A program made the position numbers and the translations under genes. DNA of 64,000 nucleotides, taken from positions 16,092-80,091 of IMG/VR virus record IMGVR_UViG_3300005327_000002. The stretch is one strand, 5' to 3'. The DNA is from a virus. The notes beneath the pieces are model-generated. The model saw only the letters and a list, made by a program, of their open reading frames with translations. It had not been told where the DNA came from and did no database searches. Positions 23,643-31,604 of the stretch are shown here, one piece after another. Numbering within the stretch: position 1 is the stretch's first letter; every line of letters starts with the position of its first letter.

Positions 23643-23986
23643 TGGGCGCCTTCCTGTCGGCCAGCCGCTACGCGGTGCGCCGGGTGGTCCCGCGCGGGAC
23701 CACCGGCGGCGGCGGCTGGGACCTGGTCCTGGAGCAGGACGGTCCCGTGTGGACCGGGGACAGCTGGTCGCGGGGCGCCAACGCGCTGCAGCTGCCGCTG
23801 GGCGGCGTGCTGGCGGTGTGGGCGGACCCGGCCTGGGAGGAGCGGCCGCCGTCCCGGCCGGACCGCCTGTACGCGGTGCTGGGCAGCGGGGACCTGGTGG
23901 CGATGGCGCCGGAGTACCTGACCGGGGTTCAACTCCCGTACTGGGAGCGTCACGGAACGCAGTTGCCCGTGGTGATCAAGGGGTAA
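23642..23986 (+). CDS. Third member of the local paralogue family
   Basis: A 114-residue protein starting in a TGATG overlap with the previous gene. It shares GVLAVWADPAWEERPPSRPDRLYAVLGSGDLVAMAPEYL with its neighbour (AVW, RPDRLY, GDLVAMAPEYL), so the two adjacent genes probably arose by tandem duplication. The N-terminal part is strand-rich (SRYAVRRVVPRGTTGGGGWDLVLEQDG). The TAA stop forms the start of a TAAGAT -10-like element, and a terminator follows. Function unknown. Confidence 0.6.
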   Translation: MGAFLSASRYAVRRVVPRGTTGGGGWDLVLEQDGPVWTGDSWSRGANALQLPLGGVLAVWADPAWEERPPSRPDRLYAVLGSGDLVAMAPEYLTGVQLPYWERHGTQLPVVIKG

Positions 23987-24004
23987 GATCCCCGAAATGC
24001 AACA

Positions 24005-24030
24005 GGGCCCCCGCCCGGAGGCGGGGGCCC
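24005..24030. terminator. Terminator hairpin after the small-gene unit
   Basis: GGGCCCCCGCC / GGCGGGGGCCC, 11-bp stem with a four-base loop. Just before it, at 23997-24007, ATGCAACAGGG repeats the left half of operator c. Confidence 0.75.
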
Positions 24031-24107
24031 TTCACACTCGGTGCCGGTGAACTTTGGCGAGCGACCCGGCGCCCCGAACGTAAGACGTGGACCACCGTAC
24101 AGGGCCC

Positions 24108-24123
24108 GTGCGCGGTTGCGCAC
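24108..24123. promoter_or_regulatory. Short inverted repeat upstream of the replication initiator
   Basis: GTGCGC GGTT GCGCAC, a 6-4-6 inverted repeat 40 bp before the ATG at 24164. It could be an operator or a leader hairpin of the initiator gene. No clear -10/-35 pair is seen around it. Confidence 0.35.
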
Positions 24124-24163
24124 CTGGGGACCCGTCGGTGCGTCGGCGTCGTAGGAGCAGCGC

Positions 24164-25276
24164 ATGTCCTTCACCGCCATCACCTGGGCCCTGGAAGACG
24201 CCCCCGTGGCCGACACCGTGGAGCGGGCCATCCTGGTCAAGCTGGCCAGCCACGCCGACCACGACGGTCGGGCCGCCTTCCCGTCGAAGAAGACCATGGC
24301 CCGCGTGGCCCTGTGCGACCCGAAGACCGTCCAGCGCAAGCTGGCCGCGATGGTCCGCCGGGGGCTGATCGCCCTGGGCGACCAGGAGGCCGCCCGCATG
24401 ATCCCGAAGCACCTTCGCCCCACGGTCTACGACCTCCTGATTCCGGCGGCCTGGTACGGGCCGGAGCAGCTGGAGCGCGTCAACCGGGACCGGGTCTACG
24501 TCGGCCTGCCGCCGCTGGACGCTCTGGACCGCCCCGGCCTGGCCCCCGCCCCGGAGCGCGCGAAGCGGTCGGACGCCGGGGTGCCCCGCCCGCGCCGGGA
24601 CGCCCAGGAGACCGGGGACGGAGTTGTCCACAGGGGGGACTCACAGTCCCCCCACCCGGGGACTGTGAGTCCCCCCACCCGGGGACTGACAGTCCCCCAA
24701 ACCAGTACTAGTAACCAGTCCAGTGAACCTGTCCCTCCGTCTCCCGCCCGCAGGGCGGCAGGTGCGGGTAGTGGGCGCGCGGGCGCGGGGCGGCCCGCTT
24801 CGCGGGGAGATGGGGAGGCAGCGACCGGAGCGACCGAAGGCCTGGTGATCCACGACCGCCCCGACGGGGCCGTGGCGGCCGTCCTGGAGGCCGTGCCCGG
24901 CATCGTGCGGGCGCTGACCCCCGGACAGCTGCGCCTGGCCTCCAGGGCCGTCCTGGGCGTCCTCCAGGGGCCCTTCCAGGACCCGGCCGCCCTGGCCGCC
25001 CACCTGGAGGCCCGGCTGGCGCCCATGTCGCTGACCGACGACTGCGACCCCCGGGCGTTCATCCGCGACCCCTACGCCTGGCTGATCTCCCAGCTGCCGG
25101 ACATCACCGTGTGCCAGGGCGGCTGCGGGCGCACCGTCCACGCCACGGCCGGGCGCAGCGGGCTGCGGTGCGCTTACTGCTCGGACGGCGTCGACCCGGC
25201 CCGGGCGCTGGCGGAGCTGGCGCGGGAGAACGCGGCCGTACTCGGCGACGGGTGCCCTCCGCCGGACTGGGCGTGA
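24164..25276 (+). CDS. HTH replication initiator-like protein with internal candidate origin
   Basis: A 370-residue protein with GTAGGAG upstream of its ATG. Residues 20-75 are a winged-helix of the phage HTH_36 type (RAILVKLASHADHDGRAAFPSKKTMARVALCDPKTVQRKLAAMVRRGLI), the module often found in phage initiators. Residues 120-225 form a low-complexity linker whose DNA carries a DnaA box and three 23-bp iterons. Residues 230-320 are helical (LEAVPGIVRALTPGQLRLASRAVLGVLQGPF, then HLEARLAPMSLTDDCDPRAFIRDPYAWLISQLPDI). The C-terminus has a zinc-ribbon (VCQGGCGRTVHA, LRCAYCSDG). By analogy with lambda O, the protein probably binds the repeats within its own gene and loads the replication ATPase. 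Confidence 0.7.
   Translation: MSFTAITWALEDAPVADTVERAILVKLASHADHDGRAAFPSKKTMARVALCDPKTVQRKLAAMVRRGLIALGDQEAARMIPKHLRPTVYDLLIPAAWYGPEQLERVNRDRVYVGLPPLDALDRPGLAPAPERAKRSDAGVPRPRRDAQETGDGVVHRGDSQSPHPGTVSPPTRGLTVPQTSTSNQSSEPVPPSPARRAAGAGSGRAGAGRPASRGDGEAATGATEGLVIHDRPDGAVAAVLEAVPGIVRALTPGQLRLASRAVLGVLQGPFQDPAALAAHLEARLAPMSLTDDCDPRAFIRDPYAWLISQLPDITVCQGGCGRTVHATAGRSGLRCAYCSDGVDPARALAELARENAAVLGDGCPPPDWA
24624..24697. other. Candidate replication origin: DnaA box and three iterons
   Basis: TTGTCCACA at 24624-24632 is the Streptomyces DnaA-box consensus. It is followed by three palindromes GGGGACT-NNN-AGTCCCC centred at 24643, 24666 and 24689, exactly 23 bp apart, with CCCACCC between them. A relatively AT-richer stretch (AAACCAGTACTAGTAACCAG) follows. 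All lie within the linker-coding part of the initiator gene, an arrangement known from lambda-type origins. Confidence 0.65.
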
Positions 25277-25527
25277 GTTTCACCGGATCGGGTGACTAAC
25301 GGTCGGGGGCTGCCGCCCGGGCGGCGTATCGTCGGCGGCTCCGGTGCTCCCGGGGGGCTGGTCCTCCGGGCGGGCGCCGACCCGCCGCCCCCGGGCGGCC
25401 CTCCGCGCACCCCACGGCGGCCATCACCCCGGCCGCAGGTCCGCAGCCGCCACGGCCCCCAGGCATCCGGCGGTGCGGACCCCCTCCCCGCGCGGTCGGC
25501 CTCCCGGGGGCGCCGCGCTTCCCGGGC

Positions 25528-27270
25528 CTACGGCGCGGGCGGGATGTACACCGCGCCGACGGCCAGCCGGGCCGTCAGCTTCGGGACGTCCCCGGCCTGG
25601 CCGCTGCTCTGGGCCATCACCCGCAGCTGCGTGCCGCCGGGAATCCGGGCGCTGCGGGACATGAACAGCTGCAGCGGGTTGCGGCCCTTGCCGATGGTGG
25701 CGCTGATCTCCTGCTGGTCGGTGTCGACGGTCTCCGTCCCGTCGCCCCAGCGCAGCCACACCCGCAGCGTCGCCCAGTAGGGCTCCTGGGCGGTGCTGGC
25801 CAGCAGCAGGCGCCCGGCGATCGTCCACAGTCCGGTGGAGGCCGGGGTGAGCGTGCCGTCCGCGCCGACCGCCAGGCCCTCCGGGGGCTGCTCCGGCACC
25901 AGCAGGAGCTGCACGGCGGTGCCGGAGGGGAGCGACTGCGCGGCCGCGTCCAGGAGGGCGCCTGCGGACTGCGCGGCCGGTCCGGGCGCCCCGGTGTCGC
26001 CCTTCGGCCCGGGGTCGCCCTGGTCGCCCTGCGGGCCCCGCAGGTTGGCCAGCTTCACCCAGTCGGTGCCGCGCTTGACGTAGAAGTCGCCGGTGAGCTG
26101 GTCCGTGTACAGGTCCCCGTCGGCACCCAGGTCCGGGGCGGGGACACCGGCGGCGCCGTAGACCGCAGGGGTGCGGCCGTCGCGGCCGTCGGCGCCCGGG
26201 GCCCCGTCGGCGCCCTTGTCGGCGGCCAGCTCCCAGGGCGACTGCGGGGGCTCCGTCCCGGCGGGCACCTCCTGGGCGGTGGAGTACGACCGGCCGCCGT
26301 GCCCCACGACGGAGTCCGGCGGGTACGTCACGGAGTCGACCCACTCCCCGGCCCAGGTCAGGCCGCCGCCGGTGGAGCCGCCGTCCATCGTGGCCAGCAG
26401 CAGCCACTGGCCGTCCGTGCCCGGGGTGCTGACCGCGTGGTCCTCCACCGCGCCCCACAGGCGGCGGCTGAAGGTCACCACGGTGCCGCGCCGGTAGTAG
26501 TCGCCGGGCACCCAGGCCCCGGCCAGCAGCATCCAGGTGTCCGTGCCGCCGTTGGGCAGCTGCGGGTCCGGGGTGCGCGGCGCCAGGCCCTGGGCGGGCA
26601 CCAGGAGGGCCGCGCCGGGGGTGCCTTCACGGACCTGCAGGCGCGACAGCAGCGCACCGCCGGAGACCTTCACCGTGGTGTCGGACTCCCGGCCGAAGGT
26701 CTGGCACCACAGCTCGAACTGCTCGCCCACGTCCATGGGGACGTCGAAGGCGATCGGCTGGGCGATCTTCTGGCCGCCGCCGATCAGGCCGGAGCCGCGC
26801 ACCGGCAGGGACGTGACGCTCTGCCCGCCCCGCGTCCACGACAGCCACAGCTCCACGTCCATGGTGTAGGCCGTCGGGGAGTCGGAGGTGAGGACCAGGC
26901 CGCCGATCCAGGACCAGGACGCGGCCGTGTCGGAGGAAACCCGGCCGTCGGCCACCGTGATGCCCTCCGCGTCGCCCACCTCCAGGAGCAGCGGCAGCCG
27001 GGCCGGGCCGACGGGCGCCAGCTGCTCCTGGACGGACAGCTCCCCGCCCTCCGGCAGGGTGCTCCCGGCCGGGCTGAACAGCTGCCAGGGCGGCTGCGGC
27101 GGGGCGGCCGCGCCCGGGCTGGCGGTGGCGATGAACACGCCGTCGGGGGTGGAGACCAGGTCGCCCCGGCGGTAGCAGCCACCGGGCTGGAAGTCGCCCC
27201 GGTAGGAGTCGATCACGGAGCCCGGCGGACCCACCACGCCGTAGCCGCCGCACTGTGTGGGGTGCGTCAT
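25528..27270 (-). CDS. Tail fibre-like minor tail protein with carbohydrate-binding and collagen-like segments
   Basis: A 580-residue protein. Three short modules of the chitin/carbohydrate-binding (CBM5/12-like) type occur: YRGDFQPGGCYRRGDLVSTPDGVFIA near residue 22, WVPGDYYRRGTVVTF near 255, and WAGEWVDSVTYPPDSVVGHGGRSYSTAQ near 305. Gly-X-Y triplets (about 355-425) form collagen-like stretches that trimerise fibres. The C-terminal 150 residues (strands with WTIAGRLLLAS, ATLRVWLRWGDG, LQLFMSRSARIPGGTQLRVMAQ) look like a fibre head and resemble residues 95-230 of the same protein, suggesting a duplicated beta-sandwich. It likely binds the host surface. The ATG is six bases after GATACT, a leaderless-type start. 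Confidence 0.72.
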   Translation of the reverse strand: MTHPTQCGGYGVVGPPGSVIDSYRGDFQPGGCYRRGDLVSTPDGVFIATASPGAAAPPQPPWQLFSPAGSTLPEGGELSVQEQLAPVGPARLPLLLEVGDAEGITVADGRVSSDTAASWSWIGGLVLTSDSPTAYTMDVELWLSWTRGGQSVTSLPVRGSGLIGGGQKIAQPIAFDVPMDVGEQFELWCQTFGRESDTTVKVSGGALLSRLQVREGTPGAALLVPAQGLAPRTPDPQLPNGGTDTWMLLAGAWVPGDYYRRGTVVTFSRRLWGAVEDHAVSTPGTDGQWLLLATMDGGSTGGGLTWAGEWVDSVTYPPDSVVGHGGRSYSTAQEVPAGTEPPQSPWELAADKGADGAPGADGRDGRTPAVYGAAGVPAPDLGADGDLYTDQLTGDFYVKRGTDWVKLANLRGPQGDQGDPGPKGDTGAPGPAAQSAGALLDAAAQSLPSGTAVQLLLVPEQPPEGLAVGADGTLTPASTGLWTIAGRLLLASTAQEPYWATLRVWLRWGDGTETVDTDQQEISATIGKGRNPLQLFMSRSARIPGGTQLRVMAQSSGQAGDVPKLTARLAVGAVYIPPAP

Positions 27271-27276
27271 GCGCCC

Positions 27277-27282
27277 AGTATC
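27277..27282 (-). promoter_or_regulatory. -10 element GATACT, leaderless promoter of the fibre gene
   Basis: Minus-strand GATACT followed by six bases (GGGCGC) and ATG at 27270; no Shine-Dalgarno. Confidence 0.45.
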
Positions 27283-27358
27283 TGACGGTATGTCCGCAAT
27301 CCGACGGCACCCGGGCGGGTGACCGCCGCACGGGGTGTCCGGCCGGGTGGCGCTGCGC

Positions 27359-27364
27359 CATGCT
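27359..27364 (+). promoter_or_regulatory. -10 element CATGCT, leaderless promoter
   Basis: CATGCT followed by six bases (GGTGCG) and ATG at 27371; no Shine-Dalgarno. The hexamer equals the -10 of operator c on the + strand. Confidence 0.45.
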
Positions 27365-27370
27365 GGTGCG

Positions 27371-27520
27371 ATGCCTGTCACCCATCTGCACTACACCTGC
27401 TGGGCCTGCGGGGCGGACAACGTCCTGCACGGCACGTCGGAGGACTGCTGCGACCTGGTCCACGGCATCCCGGAGGAGTGGGAGTGCTGGAACTGCGACG
27501 CGCTGAACGCGACCCCGTGA
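27371..27520 (+). CDS. Small zinc-ribbon protein
   Basis: A 49-residue protein with two CxxC knuckles: YTCWACGADNVLHGT and EWECWNCDALN, plus an inner DCCDLVHG. This is the pattern of a four-Cys zinc ribbon. The ATG lies six bases after CATGCT, so leaderless expression is likely. It is one of three small + strand genes inserted in a minus-strand tail block. Function unknown. Confidence 0.65.
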   Translation: MPVTHLHYTCWACGADNVLHGTSEDCCDLVHGIPEEWECWNCDALNATP

Positions 27521-27597
27521 CCGTCAACGGCGCTGGTGTGCATTCCACCCCGCCGGGGGACTTGACGCACCATCACAGGTCAGGGGAGCCTGGATGT

Positions 27598-27921
27598 ATG
27601 AACACACGCCAGCACACCCCCTCCCGCGTCCGCATCGGGGAGACCTTGCACCTGATCGCGGCCTGGACCCGGGAGTCCACCCGCGACCTGGCCCCCTACG
27701 TCGGCGCCACCGACGACCGCCCCGGCGGCGTCGACCACACCACCGTCTCCCGCCTCCTGCGCCAGGGCCCCGGCAACCTGGACCACGTGGACGACCTGTG
27801 CCGCCACTGGGGCATCACCCTGACGGAGCTGCTGGCCGGGTTCGGATGGCTGGAGGAGAAGGGCCGCCTTCCCCGCGCCGTCCGCGACGCCAAGGCCACC
27901 GGCCAGCAGCTGCTGGCCTAG
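27598..27921 (+). CDS. XRE-like helix-turn-helix regulator
   Basis: A 107-residue protein with GGGGAG upstream of the ATG. Residues 10-80 have the five-helix pattern of XRE/cI-type repressors (GETLHLIAAWTRESTRDLAPYVGATDDRPGGVDHTTVSRLLRQGPGNLDHVDDLCRHWGITLTELLAGFGW): the VDHTTVSRLLRQG helix would be the recognition helix and WGITLTELLAG the last helix. It may be a phage regulator (repressor or Cro-like). Its stop codon overlaps the converging minus-strand gene by CTAG. No operator is obvious upstream. Confidence 0.68.
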   Translation: MNTRQHTPSRVRIGETLHLIAAWTRESTRDLAPYVGATDDRPGGVDHTTVSRLLRQGPGNLDHVDDLCRHWGITLTELLAGFGWLEEKGRLPRAVRDAKATGQQLLA

Positions 27922-28508
27922 CCGCCCAGCCGCTCCTGCAGGTCCCGCAGGTCCTGCTCCCGGGCGGCCCGCACAGCCTCCTGGTCCGGGTCGTCCACCT
28001 CCGCCGCCATCCGCACGTAGCTGAACAGCCCCGCGATCTCCTCCGGCCCGGCGCCCTGGAAGTCCTCCAGGGCCCGGGCCATCCGTTCGTCGTAGACCGC
28101 GCTGGCCGACACCTTCAGCCAGTCCGTGGCCATCTTCCGCGCCGCCCCCGGCGCCAGCGCCCCGTGCTGGCCCAGGCCCTCCAGCACCACCACGGCCCGC
28201 CGCGCCCGGGAGTTGGCCGTGGCCATCAGGTCCCGCGCCAGCTGCTCCACCTGGTCGGCGTCCACCACCGCCTGCCCGTGCCCCCAGCGGATCACGCACG
28301 GCGGCGGCCCCACCCGCATCTCACCCGGCGCCAGGCGCGGGGAGCCGATGATGTCCAGCACCGGCACCGGCTCCGCGACCACCGGCGCGGGCGCCAGCAG
28401 CGCCGCCAGCTCCTCCTGCGCCGCCGCCTGTCGGGCCGGGCGGGTGCGCCCCTCCCCGACGCGCCGACCGATCCGCCGCCGCCGCCGCCGCCGTCCGCCC
28501 TTGCCCAC
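27918..28508 (-). CDS. Unknown protein with Arg-rich N-terminus
   Basis: A 196-residue protein starting at GTG, with GGGAGGAG upstream. The N-terminus is a run of basic residues (GKGGRRRRRRR), followed by a helical and Ala-rich segment, then LDIIGSPRLAPGEMRVGPPPCVIRWGHGQAVVDADQVEQLARDLMATANSRARRAVVVLEGLG and two long helices (AARKMATDWLKVSASAVYDERMARALEDF, LFSYVRMAAEVDDPDQEAVRAAREQDLRDLQERLG). It might bind nucleic acid through the basic end. It is between fibre and GDPD-like tail genes, but a virion role is not shown. Confidence 0.55.
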   Translation of the reverse strand: MGKGGRRRRRRRIGRRVGEGRTRPARQAAAQEELAALLAPAPVVAEPVPVLDIIGSPRLAPGEMRVGPPPCVIRWGHGQAVVDADQVEQLARDLMATANSRARRAVVVLEGLGQHGALAPGAARKMATDWLKVSASAVYDERMARALEDFQGAGPEEIAGLFSYVRMAAEVDDPDQEAVRAAREQDLRDLQERLGG

Positions 28509-28533
28509 GCCGCACTCCTCCCGCTCCGCCGCC

Positions 28534-28926
28534 CTAGTCCAGGCGGTCGCTGTGCGCCACAGCGTAGAGCGGGTGCCAGGACGGCTCCCCCGTCGGCAGC
28601 AGTTCACCCAGGGCGTAGAACTCACCCGTACGGCCCGACAGCCAACCGACCTGACGCCACACCGTCCGCTCCCCGCCGCACGTCGTCACCCGCTCCGGGC
28701 CCGCGTCCGACAGCATCCGCACCGGCCGCACCTCCGGAGGCGCCCCGGTGAGCACCACCGGGACGTCCGCCGCCCCCGGCGCCGGGATCTCCGGCTCCAG
28801 GCGGAAGCCGTACAGCACCGTGCGCTCCGGCGGCCCCAGCGGCCTGCCGCCCGGGTCCAACCGGGTCACGTGCGCCACGGTGCGGTCGGGGAACTCCGGG
28901 TCAGGCCCGGTCGCGTTCGTCGTCAC
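28534..28926 (-). CDS. Unknown beta-rich protein
   Basis: A 130-residue protein; the GTG start has GGGAGG nearby. The sequence is mostly strands with Pro/Gly turns (RTVAHVTRLDPGGRPLGPPERTVLYGFRLEPEIP, VPVVLTGAPPEVRPVRMLS, ERTVWRQVGWLSGRTGEFYALGELLPTGEPSWHPLYAVAH). It could be a small beta-barrel virion or fibre-assembly protein but I do not recognise it. It is transcribed divergently from the gene at 28976. Confidence 0.55.
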   Translation of the reverse strand: MTTNATGPDPEFPDRTVAHVTRLDPGGRPLGPPERTVLYGFRLEPEIPAPGAADVPVVLTGAPPEVRPVRMLSDAGPERVTTCGGERTVWRQVGWLSGRTGEFYALGELLPTGEPSWHPLYAVAHSDRLD

Positions 28927-28975
28927 CTGGCCAGCCTCCCAGGACTGCCGGGTGCAGCGTGGGACCCTGCCCGGC

Positions 28976-29593
28976 ATGAACCGACCGCCCCGCCGCCAGC
29001 CGCGCGGCCGCCGCGCCACCCTCACCCAGGACCAGCTCTGGGCCGACGCCGAACCCCGGGACCTGGCCCGCCTGTTCCGCACCGCCGCGACCGTCGGCGT
29101 ACCAGAGCCCACCCCCGACTGGGCGCAGGCCTGGGCCCAGGTCGTGGCGATGATCGAAGGCTCCCCCGCCCGCTGGGCCTTCGGCCGGACCGGCGGCCCG
29201 CTGCTCCCCGCCTGGGCGACCGGGGAGAACCCGGAGGACGTGCTAATCCGCCTGGACTGGACGGAGAACCCCGGCGGCCACCCCGACCTGGAATACGCCA
29301 TGGCCGCACGCCAGCGCGCCTCCCGGGAGCAGCGCGTACTGGCCGACGTGGAGCGCCGCCAGGCCGCCCTGGAGCTGGAGCGCCTGCTGAACGCCAAGGC
29401 CGCCCGTCGGGGGCTCCCCCGCGACCAGTCCGACTGCCTGGACGGGCTCTGCTCCCACGGCGCGCCGGACTCCGCCGACACGGCGCCCCCGGCCGTCTAC
29501 GGAAAGCCCTCCGCCACCGTCTACCCCGACCCCGGGACCGGAACGGTATGGCTGGGGAACTGCCCCATCAGCCCACCGGGCAGCGCCCAGTGA
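28976..29593 (+). CDS. Unknown helical protein
   Basis: A 205-residue protein. It starts with a basic segment (NRPPRRQPRGRRATLTQDQLWADAEPRDLARLFRTAATVG) and continues with a long charged helix (YAMAARQRASREQRVLADVERRQAALELERLLNAKAARRGL). Near the C-terminus is a Cys pair (SDCLDGLCSHG) and TVWLGNCP. The ATG lies seven bases after GACCCT, possibly another leaderless start, and no ribosome binding site is seen. It lies between minus-strand tail genes and converges on the GDPD-like gene. Function unknown. Confidence 0.55.
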   Translation: MNRPPRRQPRGRRATLTQDQLWADAEPRDLARLFRTAATVGVPEPTPDWAQAWAQVVAMIEGSPARWAFGRTGGPLLPAWATGENPEDVLIRLDWTENPGGHPDLEYAMAARQRASREQRVLADVERRQAALELERLLNAKAARRGLPRDQSDCLDGLCSHGAPDSADTAPPAVYGKPSATVYPDPGTGTVWLGNCPISPPGSAQ

Positions 29594-29605
29594 AGGGCCC
29601 GGGGC

Positions 29606-31603
29606 TCACAGGTACCAGGGGTTCCCGTCGCCCAGGTTGAACCTCATCTTGCGGAACGACACCCCCGGGGTGCCGTTGGTGCTCCCCGACTGCGTGATGG
29701 CCACGTACGTGTACCGGTGCGGCACCGTGTCGTCGTTCAGCACCGCCCGGTAGCGCGGGACCGCCCCCGGGGACGACGTGTCGTACATGCTGAACTGCAC
29801 AGACCCGGCGGCCACCGACAGCTTGAACTTGTACCAGGTGTTCTGCTGCAGCGCCCCGGCCTGGGTCGACTGGTAGGAGCCCGCCACGCCGTTCTGCCGC
29901 CAGGTGGAGAACATCTCCCCGTTCTGGCGGCAGCCCACCAGGCCGTAGTTGGGCGGGATCTGGTCCTCCCGCACCCGGGAGTCGTCCCGCAGCGACCACA
30001 CCAGGCCCCCGAAGTCGGCGCTGTTCGCGGAGAACTGGTCGAAGCGCATCCACCAGGTGGCCATCCATGACTGCGGGTTGGGCAGCGGGCACGCCCAGCC
30101 CAGCACGACGGAGGACGCGAAGCTGGCGCCGTTGACCAGCGGCGTGGGCAGCTTCCATCCGCCGTCGAAGTTGCCCGCCCCGTTGCGGGAGCCCTGCCCG
30201 CGCAACCAGAACGGCCGGTAGTCGTAGGTGGAGAAACCGTCATGGAGCTGCCCCGACATGTACGCCACCGAACCGCCCGCGCCACTCAGGGAGATGGGCC
30301 AGGTGTCCTTCTGCCGCACCGGGGTCCGATACCCGTAGTACATCGGGTCGGTGACGCACACCCCCCGCACCGCGTAGGTCCGCTCCGTCGGCTCGTTCAC
30401 CCGACGGTTCAGCCCGTGGTAGACGACCTGCAGCCCGGCCGCGACGTACGGCGCCGCGCTGCTCCCGTAGACGTAGCCGCCCGGCGCGCCGGTCGGGTTG
30501 ACGGGCACGAACACCCACGTGACCCCGGCGCGCACCAGCTGCGCGGGCGGGTTGGCCGTGATGTCGGCCTGGTCGGCCAGCCACACCCCGCGCGCGTAGT
30601 TCGCGGCCGCCCAGCCGGTCGTGTCGGCGCTCTCTCCTGGGAACCGGGCCGTGGTGACGTCCTGGTACTGGCCGTTGGCCAGGACGACGGAGGACTGCCG
30701 CACGCACTGGCGTTGCAGGGTCGGCAGCAGCGCCTTGTTGGCGGCCAAGTGGGTGGGGTCCACGGTGCCGGTGAAGGTGTCGGACGCCGGGGAGGTGGTC
30801 GTGTTGTTGCGCGGCAGCCGGTAGAAGACGGCCAGGCGGCCGCCGACTTCGTCCAGCATGTCGTCCACGGTCTCCCCGCCGGTCTGGAAGAACTCCCCGC
30901 CGCCGAACCAGCTGGGCCACGAGTCGTTCAGCCATGGCACGCCGTCTTTCGTGATGTTCAGCTGCCGCCACTGGGCCAGCGTCAGCTCCTCGTAGCGGTA
31001 GCCGGTGAAGCGGTCGGCCGACGCCGTCCAGGACTGACCGGCGCCCGGCACCGAGCTGTTCGCGGGCTTCGGGTCGGCGCTCAGTCCGAAGCGGTAGTAG
31101 GGGCACAGCACGGAGGTGCCGTCCCCCAGGCCGGAGACGTCGATGTGCACCGCCTCCAGGCCATCGTCCACGGCCCCCCGGACCGACTTCGCCAGGTTCC
31201 ACGGCATCACGTTCTCCCCGTAGCCGGACCTGCCGACGATCAGCCCCGGGCCCCCGGCCGTCTTCCCCAGCGGCAGCTGGCCCAGCGTCACCGTGCACGC
31301 CGGGGACGGCTCCGGGGGCGTGCCCGGCTTCAGCAGCCCGCCGTCCGGCCCGAACGTCAAGCTGTTGCCGTCCCGGCTGGACACCCCCAGCTGCCACTTC
31401 GCCGGGGAGCCGCCGGAGGACTTCGTCCCGGACCCGGCCCACACCGGGGCGCAGCCGCCCGCCTGGTCGCACACCCCCGTCCACGGGCCCGCCAGGTTCA
31501 GCCCGATCTGGACCGTGTCGGCGTCGGGCTGGGTGATCTCCACCGCTTCGTTGCCCGGCTTCCAGTGGCAGGCGCACTTGTCGGAGCATCCCGCGCGGCC
31601 CAT
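29606..31603 (-). CDS. Minor tail protein, GDPD-like (third of three tandem paralogues)
   Basis: A 665-residue protein. The N-terminus has CSDKCACHW, then a strand-rich part. Residues 120-420 resemble a glycerophosphodiester phosphodiesterase-like TIM barrel: VRGAVDDGLEAVHIDVSGLGDGTSVL (Glu150, Asp155 and Asp161 at the metal-site positions), ELTLAQWRQLNI, TVDDMLDEVGGRLAVFY and VRAGVTWVFVPV. The C-terminal 200 residues look like a lectin-type beta sandwich (ATWWMRFDQFSANSADFGGLVWSLRDD, TWYKFKLSVAAGSVQFSMYD). GDPD-like tail proteins of actinophages are thought to act on teichoic-acid type wall polymers at infection. Histidines of the canonical start (HRG) are not seen. It follows 31605 with a one-base gap. 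Confidence 0.65.
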   Translation of the reverse strand: MGRAGCSDKCACHWKPGNEAVEITQPDADTVQIGLNLAGPWTGVCDQAGGCAPVWAGSGTKSSGGSPAKWQLGVSSRDGNSLTFGPDGGLLKPGTPPEPSPACTVTLGQLPLGKTAGGPGLIVGRSGYGENVMPWNLAKSVRGAVDDGLEAVHIDVSGLGDGTSVLCPYYRFGLSADPKPANSSVPGAGQSWTASADRFTGYRYEELTLAQWRQLNITKDGVPWLNDSWPSWFGGGEFFQTGGETVDDMLDEVGGRLAVFYRLPRNNTTTSPASDTFTGTVDPTHLAANKALLPTLQRQCVRQSSVVLANGQYQDVTTARFPGESADTTGWAAANYARGVWLADQADITANPPAQLVRAGVTWVFVPVNPTGAPGGYVYGSSAAPYVAAGLQVVYHGLNRRVNEPTERTYAVRGVCVTDPMYYGYRTPVRQKDTWPISLSGAGGSVAYMSGQLHDGFSTYDYRPFWLRGQGSRNGAGNFDGGWKLPTPLVNGASFASSVVLGWACPLPNPQSWMATWWMRFDQFSANSADFGGLVWSLRDDSRVREDQIPPNYGLVGCRQNGEMFSTWRQNGVAGSYQSTQAGALQQNTWYKFKLSVAAGSVQFSMYDTSSPGAVPRYRAVLNDDTVPHRYTYVAITQSGSTNGTPGVSFRKMRFNLGDGNPWYL

Positions 31604-31604
31604 C

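Noticed and set aside
24633-24697. CRISPR-like reading of the three 23-bp repeats
   Set aside because: Only three units, palindromic, no spacers of constant length and no cas genes; they lie inside a coding region and fit iterons.
24638-24720. Tandem duplication as an assembly artefact
   Set aside because: The three palindromes have different central triplets (CAC, GTG, GAC) and the flanks vary, which argues for real iterons.
25277-25527. A gene in the gap between the initiator and the fibre gene
   Set aside because: Only GC-rich antisense-like frames and no ribosome binding site; nothing supportable is seen in this 251-bp stretch.
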